A DNA stretch of 64,000 bases from Fen-1301 sp963786395. Its GTDB lineage: Bacteria; Bacteroidota; Ignavibacteria; Ignavibacteriales; Ignavibacteriaceae. The position numbers and the translations under genes are program-made. This document shows, one piece after another, positions 9,500-18,532 of the stretch. Under the pieces are notes generated by a model. It had not been told where the DNA came from and searched no databases. It saw only the letters and a list, made by a program, of their open reading frames with translations. The stretch spans positions 372,001 through 436,000 of the forward strand of contig CAWAZD010000007.1 of NCBI GenBank assembly GCA_963786395.1, written 5' to 3'. The first letter of the stretch is position 1. Each line of letters opens with the position of its first letter.

Positions 9500-10108
9500 T
9501 TATTTCTTTTCCATAAGCTGCTCCTGATTAAAAACTTTGTCTGCTTTTTTCTCAAGTGAAACTATATTGTTTTTTTGAATGTATTTATTGCCGTCCGAGT
9601 CATAAGCTATATTTTCAAGAAAATTTAACTTTTCGCCAAAAACTGAAACATAATATTTGTGTCTGGCAGGATTGCCAACTACTAACGAGAAAGGATCAAT
9701 GTTTTTAGTTACAACAGCCCCTGCACCTATTAAAGCATATTCTCCAATTGTAGTACCACAAACTATCGTCGCGTTTGCCCCTACACTTGCCCCCCGGCTA
9801 AGAATTGTTTTAATATTCTCATTATGATATACTTTGCTTCTAGGTAACAAATCATTGGTAAGTACACAATTGGGACCCAAAAAAACATCATCTTCAACTT
9901 CTACTCCATTCCAAACAGAAACCCCGTTTTTAATAGTAACTCTATCCCCAATTTTTACGCCGGATTCCACAAAAGATCCATCACCTAAATTACAATCTTC
10001 ACCTATAATTACATCTTTCATTACATGAGCAAAAGCCCATATACGGGTGTTTTTCCCAATTTTGTCTGATTCACAAAGTGCTTTTTCATGTACAAAATAT
10101 TTTTCCAT
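9500..10108 (-). CDS. Left-handed beta-helix sugar N-acyltransferase
   Basis: A soluble hexapeptide-repeat acyltransferase of about 202 residues, related to WlbB/FdtC/QdtC enzymes that acetylate an amino sugar nucleotide. Hexapeptide repeats run from about residue 15 to 150 (IGKNTRIWAFAHV, IGEDCNLGDGSFV, GVKIGDRVTIKNGVSV, GASVGANATIVCGTTIGEYALIGAGAVV), followed by NPARHKYYVS, typical of the family. I use the ATG at 10108 because AAAGGG precedes it; the TTG 15 bases upstream is weaker. Next downstream is the aminotransferase, its probable supplier of substrate. Confidence 0.9.
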   Translation of the reverse strand: MEKYFVHEKALCESDKIGKNTRIWAFAHVMKDVIIGEDCNLGDGSFVESGVKIGDRVTIKNGVSVWNGVEVEDDVFLGPNCVLTNDLLPRSKVYHNENIKTILSRGASVGANATIVCGTTIGEYALIGAGAVVTKNIDPFSLVVGNPARHKYYVSVFGEKLNFLENIAYDSDGNKYIQKNNIVSLEKKADKVFNQEQLMEKK

Positions 10109-10629
10109 TATTTTCCCTTTCAATACTTTAGATTTATTTCCATATAAAAATAATATTTGTTAAACCTTATCTAACGTGATGTCTAATAAGATGAGTGATT
10201 ATGTTTACTAATTGAGGTAAGATTATTTCTGTATCAATCCTGTATTGGATCTGTATCTTTTCTGTATTAATCCTGTATCTTTTGTGTATCTTGTGTGCGA
10301 GTAGCCTGTATTATAGGGGCGTTGTGTTAGCTTTCAGGGAGAGTAAATTAAGTATTTTAAAAATGCGGAAGAATTCAAAATGCCAGAGGTCGACGAATAG
10401 ACCTTAGCCCGTCATTCAAAATTTACCCATCCCCTGGGGATCCATATGCAAGTACCTCCCTACATATTAATAAATTGAGATCGCGTTTTTTGCCATTTCC
10501 GGTATGTTTTGGCAAAAAAGTTTGTGAACCGAATGAATAATTTTAGGAGAAGGCTGGATTATAATCTTTTATCGTTTCTTTAAACTCAAGTTTAATTTCG
10601 CTATTTTTCCACTTCAAATTTGTAAATAT
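10109..10629. other. Intergenic stretch with short repeats and one hairpin element
   Basis: No gene is supported. At 10230-10315 degenerate repeats of CTGTAT-C/T-AATCCTGTATC occur. At 10461-10520 there is a repeat element shared with the 55-kb array. The rest is unremarkable up to the tRNA. Confidence 0.5.
10461..10520. repeat. Solo copy of the TTTTTTGCCA hairpin repeat
   Basis: Inverted arms TTTTTTGCCA (10486-10495) and TGGCAAAAAA (10510-10519) enclose a loop nearly identical to that at 55332-55345. The adjacent 20-mer at 10461-10480 is the exact reverse complement of 55361-55380. The hairpin is in the same orientation as the 55-kb copy while the flank is inverted. Confidence 0.8.
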
Positions 10630-10707
10630 GCCCCGGTAGCTCAGTATGGATAGAGCAGCAGTTTCCTAAACTGTTTGTCGGAGGTTCGAATCCTCTCCGG
10701 GGTACCA
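10630..10707 (+). tRNA. tRNA-Arg (anticodon CCT)
   Basis: A complete cloverleaf with encoded CCA. The acceptor stem GCCCCGG pairs with CCGGGGT (first pair G-U). The D arm is GCTC...GAGC, the anticodon stem GCAGT/ACTGT with loop TTCCTAA, and the T arm GGAGG-TTCGAAT-CCTCT. The loop places CCT at the anticodon, reading AGG arginine codons. Discriminator A at 10704 is followed by CCA. Confidence 0.95.
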
Positions 10708-10854
10708 CCAATACCTACATTCCATAATAAAGTGAAATCAGAAATTGCCTTGCTGTTAGGTCATAAAAGGTTAAATTATGGATGATTAAGTGGTATGAAA
10801 TTTACAATATTGAAAAGGAAAGGGAAAAGTTGAAAGGAAAAGAAGGAGCAATGC

Positions 10855-10882
10855 AGATTCTTCGCACCACTTAGAATGACAA
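10855..10882. repeat. Degenerate GATTCTTCGC...AGAATGAC repeat
   Basis: The stretch reads as a worn copy of a dispersed element of the form AGATTCTTCGC...AGAATGAC. Its complement-type partner, GTCATTCTGAGCGAAGCGG, is at 19497-19520. Noncoding. Confidence 0.4.
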
Positions 10883-10942
10883 ATTGGGATTTTGTAATAG
10901 CTCTATGATAATGAGAGCAGAATGAATAACCGGAATTAATGG

Positions 10943-10964
10943 TGTCGGGGAATAGTCCCCGACA
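10943..10964. repeat. Palindrome TGTCGGGGA/TCCCCGACA
   Basis: A perfect 9-bp stem with an ATAG loop lies 13 bp past the stop of the molybdenum-hydroxylase large subunit. There is no strong T-tract on the minus strand, so it may be a 3'-end stabilising palindrome more than a classical terminator. Confidence 0.6.
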
Positions 10965-10976
10965 ACCCCCTCATTC

Positions 10977-13334
10977 TTATGCAGGAATTTCTTTCGCGTT
11001 TTCTTTTATCATTGCCATAGCTATTTTCTCTGCAGTCACAGGCATCGATTTTATCCTTATTCCCAGTGCATCTTCAACAGCATTTGCTATCATAGGCGCA
11101 GCTGGTATCATTGTATGCTCACCCATTCCTCTTGCTCCCGATGGACCGTCAGGCTGTGGTGTTTCAATGATTATCGGAATAATTTCATCAGGAATATCCA
11201 AAGCAGTAGGAATTTTGTAATCGGTAAAACTGGCATTCAGCAATTTACCTTTTTCGTCATACCTCATGTCTTCATACAACACAGTTGCAATTCCCTGCAG
11301 AAGTCCGCCTTTAATCTGACCGTTGATTAAATCAGGGTTTAATGCTTTACCAACGTCAATTGCCAGTACGGCTTTTGGAATTTTTACTTTTCCTGTCTGA
11401 CGATCTACTTCAATTTTAATAGCGCTTGCGCCTACAGTATAATGTACATTCGGCTTTCCTCCCTGGCTTGTTTCAGGATCGCTTAAAGCAGAAGAGAATT
11501 CAGGCATGAACATTCCACGCCCTATTATCGGGCCTCCACGGTATGTCCCGTCCGGTTTCATTATACCATTTATAACAAAATCTTTCAGAGGAAGTGAAAA
11601 GTCTTCTTCCTTTTTAGATCTGATACATTCATCTTCAAGGTAAAGTGAACTTCTTTCTTTACCTAATGCTCTTTCCACTACATCAAAAATCTGTTCGCGT
11701 GCATCAATAGCTGCTCTTTCAACTGCCCTGCCGCATCCCCATGTAACGTGCGATGCAACAGTCTGCCATTCATAAGGATTCCTGTCAGTATCAGGAGTTT
11801 CTACTCTTATTTTTTCGGTTGGAATTCTTAATACTTCCGCAGCGATCTGCGCAAGAACTGTAAGCAGTCCCTGTCCGATCTCCATTCCTGATATAAGAAT
11901 ATTTAAACTTGCGTCTTCATTAAATTTAAGGAACGCTGATGAAGAAGCATTTGGCGGCATTGCGGGTGCTTTCCAGAATAATGCAAATCCTTTTCCTATT
12001 GCGATATTCGGATCATCAGAAACTTCTTTCTTCCCCCATTCAATAGCTTCTGCAACTTTATCGATTGCTTCAATCAATCCATTCGGATTCATCTTACCGC
12101 CGTAGTTGAGAATGTCGCCTTCTCTTATAGCATTCATTCTTCTGAATGCAACAGGATCGATATTCATTTTCTTTGCAATTTCATTTATATGAGATTCAAG
12201 TCCGAATAGAAATTCTGAATAACCAAATCCTCTGTAAGGTCCTCCCGGTGGTAAATTAGTATAAACACAATACGAATCAATTTTAACATTATCAATATTG
12301 TATGGTCCGGAAGCTGATAATCCCGCAGCGTTAACTACGTTCGCACCGTATTCTACATACGCGCCGGCATCCCAGTATAATGTATTGTCCATTGCTACCA
12401 TCTTGCCGTCTTTATTAACACCTACTTTAATTCTGCAAGTCAGCCCTTGTCTCTGATAGGTGTTATAAAATTCCTGCGCTCTTGTCCATAGAACTTTAAC
12501 AGGTCTCCCTTTAACAGTTGTTGCAAGAGCGGCTCCTATAATTTCCATGGAAACACCAGCCTTTCCTCCAAATCCTCCGCCAACAAAAGGTGTAATTACT
12601 CTTACGTCTTTATGTGTTAATCCAAGCGGGGCAAGTGCTTCAGCAAAAAGATGTCTTTGTGTATATGGCGACTGCGAAGCCGTCCAAACAGTTAGCCTTC
12701 CTGAATGATCATATAAACCTACAGTCCCATGAACTTCAATTGCGCAGTGTGCATAACGGGGAACTGTATATGTATCTTCAAAAACATAATCAGCTTCAGC
12801 AAATGCTTTTTCAGTATCACCTTTCCTTACTTTTCTTAAATGCGAAATGTTTGTATCCGGTCTGGGGAAAAACCATGGCACATGCTCGTAATTTCTGAGT
12901 TCAGGATGAATAAGAAAGGCATCTTTTGCCAATGCCTGTTCAACACCTAAAACATTAGGTAGTTCAGTATAATTTACTTTCACAAGCTTAGCCGCTTTTT
13001 TAGCTGCCTCGGGAGTTCTTGCTATTACCGCGGCAATTTGTTCACCTACAAATCTCACTCTGTCCTGAGCAAATATATATCTGTCATGCATGTAAAGACC
13101 AAACTTGAACGGGAACTCTTTACCGGTAACTACTTTTACAACTCCCGGAAATTTCTCCGCTTCACTGGTATCAATGCTGTTTATAATTGCATGCGCAAAT
13201 TTACTTTCAACCACTGCTGCATAAAGCAGATCAGCGCCAAAATCAATATCATCAACAAATTTTGCGGCTCCGGAAATCTTTACTTTACCGTCAACTCTTA
13301 CTACTGACTGACCGACATATTTATTCTTTTCCAT
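10977..13334 (-). CDS. Xanthine dehydrogenase-family molybdopterin-binding subunit
   Basis: The 785-residue large subunit of a molybdenum hydroxylase, which hydroxylates N-heterocycles or aldehydes using water. The N-terminal a/b hammerhead domain covers about residues 20-125 (VDGKVKISGAAKFVDDI). The Mo-cofactor domains follow with FVGGGFGGK, GPYRGFGYSE and GMEIGQGLLTVLAQI, and the catalytic Glu lies in the C-terminal GARGMGE. The small subunits are directly upstream (Fe-S gene stop 10 bp away), giving a three-subunit XDH/4-hydroxybenzoyl-CoA-reductase-like enzyme. No signal peptide is visible, so it is probably cytoplasmic. Substrate is not determinable; the operon partners point to a purine- or ureide-like compound. 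Last gene of the operon. Confidence 0.92.
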   Translation of the reverse strand: MEKNKYVGQSVVRVDGKVKISGAAKFVDDIDFGADLLYAAVVESKFAHAIINSIDTSEAEKFPGVVKVVTGKEFPFKFGLYMHDRYIFAQDRVRFVGEQIAAVIARTPEAAKKAAKLVKVNYTELPNVLGVEQALAKDAFLIHPELRNYEHVPWFFPRPDTNISHLRKVRKGDTEKAFAEADYVFEDTYTVPRYAHCAIEVHGTVGLYDHSGRLTVWTASQSPYTQRHLFAEALAPLGLTHKDVRVITPFVGGGFGGKAGVSMEIIGAALATTVKGRPVKVLWTRAQEFYNTYQRQGLTCRIKVGVNKDGKMVAMDNTLYWDAGAYVEYGANVVNAAGLSASGPYNIDNVKIDSYCVYTNLPPGGPYRGFGYSEFLFGLESHINEIAKKMNIDPVAFRRMNAIREGDILNYGGKMNPNGLIEAIDKVAEAIEWGKKEVSDDPNIAIGKGFALFWKAPAMPPNASSSAFLKFNEDASLNILISGMEIGQGLLTVLAQIAAEVLRIPTEKIRVETPDTDRNPYEWQTVASHVTWGCGRAVERAAIDAREQIFDVVERALGKERSSLYLEDECIRSKKEEDFSLPLKDFVINGIMKPDGTYRGGPIIGRGMFMPEFSSALSDPETSQGGKPNVHYTVGASAIKIEVDRQTGKVKIPKAVLAIDVGKALNPDLINGQIKGGLLQGIATVLYEDMRYDEKGKLLNASFTDYKIPTALDIPDEIIPIIIETPQPDGPSGARGMGEHTMIPAAPMIANAVEDALGIRIKSMPVTAEKIAMAMIKENAKEIPA

Positions 13335-13343
13335 AAAATCTCC

Positions 13344-13805
13344 TTATGCCTCTTTGGTTAAATCAATAATGGCATCAATAATTGGCGAATAACCTGAACA
13401 CCTGCATAGGTTCCCTGCTATTGCTTCCTGAATTTCTCTCTTTACCGGTTTTGGATTTTTCCCAAGTAATTCGGTTGCTGATAAAATAGTTCCCGGTGCG
13501 CAAAATCCGCATTGAAATGAATTGTGCGATAGGAATGATTCCTGTAATGGTGTAAGTCCGCTTTCCATCAATCCCTCAAGCGTCGTTACCACCTGACCAT
13601 CAGCCTCAACCGCAAGAACAAGACAGCTTCTAACAGTTTTACCGTTAAAAAGTACCGTACAAGTTCCACAGTCGCCTTTATCGCAGCCGCATTTTGGACT
13701 TTTAGCTCCTAATCTATTCCTCAACATCTCAAGTAGAATTTCATTGCTGGCAACTTCTATTGAAACTCTTTCGTTATTCAATATAAAATTAATTTCTCTT
13801 TTCAT
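13344..13805 (-). CDS. Molybdenum hydroxylase (2Fe-2S) small subunit
   Basis: A 153-residue electron-transfer subunit. The plant-ferredoxin-like N-terminal cluster is ligated by CGCDKGDCGTC plus C about 12 residues later (about residues 39-61). The C-terminal helical cluster domain has CGFCAPG (about 99-105) and CRCSGY (about 133-138). It carries electrons from the Mo centre to the FAD subunit. Two ATGs are adjacent (13808, 13805); the GGAGG just upstream suits the second. It lies between the FAD and Mo subunit genes with gaps of about 10 bp. Confidence 0.94.
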   Translation of the reverse strand: MKREINFILNNERVSIEVASNEILLEMLRNRLGAKSPKCGCDKGDCGTCTVLFNGKTVRSCLVLAVEADGQVVTTLEGLMESGLTPLQESFLSHNSFQCGFCAPGTILSATELLGKNPKPVKREIQEAIAGNLCRCSGYSPIIDAIIDLTKEA

Positions 13806-13813
13806 CATTCCTC

Positions 13814-14701
13814 CTATATCACGCTTTTACCGTATTCAGGGCCATTCCCGTTTAATCTGCCTACTGCCGCGTTAAGTCCGCGCTCCAACATAATTTTAGC
13901 CATATGCATTCTGTATTCTTTGGTTGCACGTATATCAGTAATCGGCTTTATTGTCTTTTTCTACTTCTCTTAGAGCTTCTTCAATCAAAACAGAATTTAA
14001 CGCGTTTCCGTTAAGTACTTCCTCTATTTTTTTTGCTCTTATTGGAATAGGTGCAACAGAACCAAAAGATATTCTGAATGTCCCATCTATCAAGTGCAAG
14101 AATCAGGAGATTAACCTGTGCCAAGATCTTCTCCTTCATATCTTCCGAGTTTTACAAAACATCCGCCATGTTTTCCGGGATAAGGAATTGAAATTCCTTT
14201 AACTATTTCACCCTTTTCAATTGCTGTCTTTCTTGCATTGATAAACCAATTTTCAGCAGCAACTTTTCTTTCACCGTTTTTGCTTATAGTAATTATCTCT
14301 GCTTCATAGGAAGTTAAAACCGGTCCGCTGTCCATACATGGAACTGCAGAACAAATATTACCAGCCATGGTTGCACGGTTCCTGATACCCATAGATGCAA
14401 CAGTTTTGCTCATCTCTGCTATTACCGGAAAGTGTTCTTTAATTATTTTCGAATCAATCAGTTCATTAAAAGTAACAGCAGCACCAATGAAAAGAATATT
14501 ATTCTCAAAAGTGATTTCATGTAACTGGTCTATTCCCTTAATATCAAGAACTATATCCGGTTGAACTATCCCTTCCTTTAATAAATCAATCAGGTCTGTC
14601 CCGCCTGCAAGCAGGTATGGGTTTTCAGATCGTGAAAGAATTTCCAAAGCTTCATCAAGAAGCTTTGGTTTTGCGTAGTAAAATTGATTCAATGCAGCCA
14701 C
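13814..14701 (-). CDS. Molybdenum hydroxylase FAD-binding subunit (three frameshifts)
   Basis: The medium subunit, with an FAD-binding domain (YLLAGGTDLIDLL, residues 28-40; GNICSAVPCMDSGPVL near 118-133) and a C-terminal CO-dehydrogenase flavoprotein domain. The open frame covers only 14111..14701 (196 residues). Coding continues downstream in other frames: LAQVNLLILALD, then GTFRISFGSVAPVPIRAK, then IKPITDIRATKEYRMHMAK..., ending at the TAG at 13814-13816. Each join needs removal of one extra base, near 14112, 14068 and 13943. The restored length of about 295 residues is normal. Three insertions within 170 bp in one gene of an intact operon is odd. It is either a poorly resolved patch of sequence or a genuinely dead gene. 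Confidence 0.85.
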
Positions 14702-14722
14702 TTTATAAACCCTCCACAGGTA

Positions 14723-15551
14723 TTATTTTGAGTTCTTTGGTAAAAATGCAACTATTCTGCACATTGCTGATTCAAGTTCAATTCCTCTCAATGGGAAACA
14801 ACCTATCCAGGCTCTTTTGTTGCTAAGTTTGTTTATATCTCCGCCAAGATTTTCAGCATGCACAATTTTTTTAGGGAATAGTTTTATGTGCATTACCTGG
14901 TAATATTCATCCTGTGGGAAAATATTCATCCCATGAACCTGTTTTGTATTTCTTAATTAATTTTTCTTCTGCTTCTTTGAAACGTGCAGGATGCCATTGT
15001 CTGATAATTGTATTCATCGGATGATCTGCACTTCCGCAGTCAACACCTATCCACTTTATCTTCATATCAACACACCATTTGTGGAATCCTGGTCCAGGTC
15101 CGGGGTGTTTTACAAAATAACGTACTTCATCCGAACCCTTCTGATCCCATGCGTATCTGTTGTAACCAGTATTAATAATAAGAATATCTCCTTTCTTAAT
15201 TTCTGCTTTTGCCATAAGCATTTCCGGAGTATAAAGATCATAATCTCCAACTTCTTTAGAAATATCAACTACAACTCCCTGACCGATCCATTCCTTCATA
15301 GGAACATTTCCTATTGATCTGCCGCTTGCATGGAAATGAATTTCACCATCCATATGCGTACCGACGTGGTTACTGGTTGTCATAATCTGTCCGTTTGCTC
15401 CCTGACCCATATGAGCACCGGCTATTCTTTTAAAATATTGTAAACCCAATGGCATATAACTTGGCCATGGCGGGGTATGAATTGATAATCTCTGTGTAAG
15501 ATCATAAACTTCCAGGTTATCCATCATATCTAAAAATTCTGGTACTTTCAT
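14723..15551 (-). CDS. Cyclase-family metal-dependent hydrolase (one frameshift)
   Basis: Belongs to the cyclase / kynurenine-formamidase-like family, which hydrolyses amide or lactam bonds with Mn2+ or Zn2+. The metal site motif HVGTHMDGEIHF lies near residues 63-74 and fits HxGTHxDxxxH. The frame from 15551 stops at 14907; one base over, coding continues as PQDEYYQVMHIKLFPKKIVHAENLGGDI...GCFPLRGIELE to 14723, and NLGG plus the P-x-RG ending are typical of the family C-terminus. The extra C is at about 14915. It starts one base after the DUF1116 stop, so it is translationally coupled. In this operon it may open a ring made by the Mo hydroxylase. Confidence 0.87.
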
Positions 15552-15552
15552 T

Positions 15553-16962
15553 TTATTTCTCCGTTGATTTTATTTTGTTTGTAAGTCCTATTAAAGCATT
15601 CTTAAATGGTTCCGCAGGAGCGCTTAATACACCTGCCCCAATCTGTCCTATTCCCGCATTCTTGTGCGCAACACCGGTATCAATAAATGGAAGAACCGAT
15701 TTATCGATAACCTTTATTACATCAATACCTGTAGGGGTTCCGCGGAAATTAAGATATGGTATTTTATAAATATTGTTTTCTGCTTCAGTAATTTCATACA
15801 TTTTTAATGTGTAATTAACAGCGTCCTTGGCAGATCCGCCAACAAACTGAACTATCGCAGGCGATGCCGCAATTGCAAATCCTCCAAGTCCGTTTGTCTC
15901 TGTAATGGAACTGTCACCCAGATCAGGGTTTGCATCTTCTTTGCTAAATCCTTTAAAGTAAAGAGCATCGGGTACAGGCGAGGGTCCAGTAAACCATTCA
16001 TTTCCGGTACCGGCAAGTTGAACTCCGAAATCCGTACCGTTCCTTGCCATTACAACAACTATACTGCTGTAGTCGATATTCCTTGCGGCATCTAAAGATA
16101 CTTTTGAAACTGCCATAGACAGGTTTAGGAAGAAATGGTCATTACTATTAATAAATTCAAGCACTGCTGCCGCTGTATTTCTGTCTTCAACAAATTTTAC
16201 AATTGATGGAGCAAGTGCCCTGTATAAAAGCGACGTTGCAGCCCGGCTGCGGTTATGAACTTCATCCCCCATGTGCAGCGCCTGAGCAATTATATTCTTA
16301 AGATCTATCTTACCGCCCTTTTCTATTGCGGTTTTAAGAGCAGGATAAAGAACATTCCCCATCCATTTTAATCTGTCAACTACTTCATTGCTATATGCTC
16401 CGAAACGCAAAACCTTGCCGAGCCCTTCATTCATGGTGGTATAAGCATAATTGTTATATTCTTCATTATGTAAAATGAACACCGGCATTGAGGGAGAAAC
16501 TAATCCCGCCATTGGTCCAACAGTTGAATGTTCATGACAAGGAGAAAATTCAATTTCTCCGGAAGCCGCTAATTTTTCCGCACTCTTCTCATCAGCCGCA
16601 AGCCCCTCATACATTAAAGCACCCATAACAGCTCCACGCATTGGTCCGCACATTCTTTCCCATGTTACAGGAGGTCCTGCATGAAGAAGCATATTCTTTT
16701 TCATTCCGGGAATTACATCAATAGCCTTTCCCATTCCCGTAAGAAATGGTTTGGCTGATAGTATTCTCTTTGCAGCTTCTTTGTTAGCAGCTTCAATTTT
16801 GGTTTTATTTTCGGAAATAATTTTCAATACTTTACTGTCATTGAATATGGGTGGTTTCCAATCGACTTGTACTGACGGAACACTTAATCCGTCAAGTGTA
16901 TCCTTGAAAGATTTCATCCCTACGTTAATAACTTTTAATTCATTTTCAAATAGCCGGCTCAT
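15553..16962 (-). CDS. DUF1116 protein (YlbE/AllG-like)
   Basis: A 469-residue homologue of E. coli YlbE. In E. coli, fdrA, ylbE and ylbF are adjacent in the allantoin cluster and have been linked to oxamate carbamoyltransferase activity in anaerobic allantoin use. Recognisable segments are MCGPMRGAVMGALMYEGLA, SPCHEHSTVGPMAG and GTDFGVQLAGTGNEWFTGP. No membrane segments or signal peptide are seen. Its ATG overlaps the FdrA stop by four bases (16959-16962), so co-translation with FdrA is likely. It is intact, unlike FdrA. Confidence 0.88.
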   Translation of the reverse strand: MSRLFENELKVINVGMKSFKDTLDGLSVPSVQVDWKPPIFNDSKVLKIISENKTKIEAANKEAAKRILSAKPFLTGMGKAIDVIPGMKKNMLLHAGPPVTWERMCGPMRGAVMGALMYEGLAADEKSAEKLAASGEIEFSPCHEHSTVGPMAGLVSPSMPVFILHNEEYNNYAYTTMNEGLGKVLRFGAYSNEVVDRLKWMGNVLYPALKTAIEKGGKIDLKNIIAQALHMGDEVHNRSRAATSLLYRALAPSIVKFVEDRNTAAAVLEFINSNDHFFLNLSMAVSKVSLDAARNIDYSSIVVVMARNGTDFGVQLAGTGNEWFTGPSPVPDALYFKGFSKEDANPDLGDSSITETNGLGGFAIAASPAIVQFVGGSAKDAVNYTLKMYEITEAENNIYKIPYLNFRGTPTGIDVIKVIDKSVLPFIDTGVAHKNAGIGQIGAGVLSAPAEPFKNALIGLTNKIKSTEK

Positions 16963-18532
16963 TTATATTTTCCCTTATAATCAACTATTAATATTGCCAG
17001 CCTGGCTGCGGCTGCGTTTGATTTCATTACAACTACTCCTTCTGCTTCCAGAGCATTTACAACTGCTGTTCTGTTTTGTGGATCTTTATCTGTCCCGGTT
17101 ACAGAACATATAATCGGTAAATATTTTCCCTTTGCAGCAGTAATTTCTTTTACTCTCTTAATTACAGGAATAATTTCAGCCATAGGATCCATATTGGAAC
17201 CGTAACCTAATACTATATCAAGAAGTATTATTGCAGTTTCAGGATCTTCAGCTTCTTCAATTATTCTTTTACATCTTGATGAATAATCAATCATCGGATG
17301 TGGTTTACCCATTGTAAATTCATCATCACCAAGATCAATTATTGTATGCTTTTCACTTTTAGCTGAATTCTTTAATTTCTTTGCATCTCCAACCGGAGTA
17401 TTTGAATAAATGTCAGTTAATTTTCCTTTACATAACAACTGAGTCTCATCGCAGAATGTGCCACCGCTGTATAATGCACGTAGGTATTTCTGTCCCGGTA
17501 GTAAGCTTTGCAGATTCTCTGTAAGCTGTTTCACTAATTTCCGATTCCTGTTTAATAAAAAGTTCCTGAACTACAGAAACAGGATTTTTACTTGACAGCG
17601 CTGATGAAAACAAAGCTGCTTCTTCAAGTGTTGTAGCAGGCATGAATTTTGGTTCCCTTCAAAAGTTCCGGTGATGATCCAAGAAATAAACTCACAACAG
17701 GTTTATCTGTTTTCTTAACTTCAATTTTTATCTTTTCTATCACTTCATCTGCAGGGGGTTTTGAGACAAGCAGAATAACTTCCGTATCCTTATCTTCAGC
17801 AAGAGCCTTTATCCCCTCAAGAAACATTATACCGCCGACTTCTTTTTTTACATCACGCCCGCCGGTTCCAATTGCCTGCGAAACACCGCAACCCGAATTG
17901 GATATCAGGCAACTTACTTCCTGTAAACCGGTTCCTGATGCACCTACTATTCCGATGTTACCGCGGTTGACTACATTCGCAAATGCAAGAGGTACTCCGT
18001 TTATAATTGCTGTTCCACAGTCGGGTCCCATTACAAACAGTCCTTTCTCTTTTGCATATTTTTTTAATTCAATCTCTTTTTCTACTGAAACATTATCCGA
18101 AAACAGCATAACATTTAATCCGTTCTCCAGTGATTTCATTGCAACATCTCCGGCATATCTTCCAGCCACTGATATCATTGCAAGATTAGCACCTTCCAAA
18201 AATTCTACTGCTCCTTCAAGACTTGAAGGATTAAAGTTAGTTTCTTCTTTACTTTTGTTATCTGGTTTTAACAAACCCTCTATCGTTTTAAGGAGCGCTG
18301 GAGTATCTGTATTATCTTCAGTTTTGAAAACAGCAATCAGATCCATCTCTCCGGCTTGTGCAAACTCCGGAATAGACAACCCCGTTGACTTTAAGACCGA
18401 TTTGTTTTCCTCAGTCCCCATCACAATTGAAGAATCAATTACACCTTTAATTGCCGCAACCTTCTTTGCCACAAGCATAATCGAAACTGAATCAAAGTAT
18501 TCCCCTTTTTTAACAAACCCTGTTACTTTCAT
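16959..18532 (-). CDS. fdrA: FdrA, succinyl-CoA-synthetase-like acyl-CoA/carbamoyl enzyme (two frameshifts)
   Basis: About 524 residues after joining three frames: 17624..18532, the middle of 17446..17643, and 16959..17534. The joins need one extra base removed near 17637 (KIHA to ATTLEEAALFSS) and one near 17480 (ESAKL to LPGQKYLRALYSGG). Family features are the N-terminal CoA-binding-like domain with GPDCGTAIINGVPLAFANV, the glycine loop GIVGASGTGLQE and the ligase-like C-terminus with IILLDIVLGYGSNMDP. In E. coli the FdrA-YlbE-YlbF set has been linked to phosphorolysis of oxalurate to oxamate plus carbamoyl phosphate. It overlaps both neighbouring genes by four bases. No carbamate kinase gene, the usual next step, is in the window. 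Confidence 0.87.

Noticed and set aside
10943..10964. Classical rho-independent terminator for the Mo-hydroxylase operon
   Set aside because: The stem is strong but no T-run follows on the minus strand.
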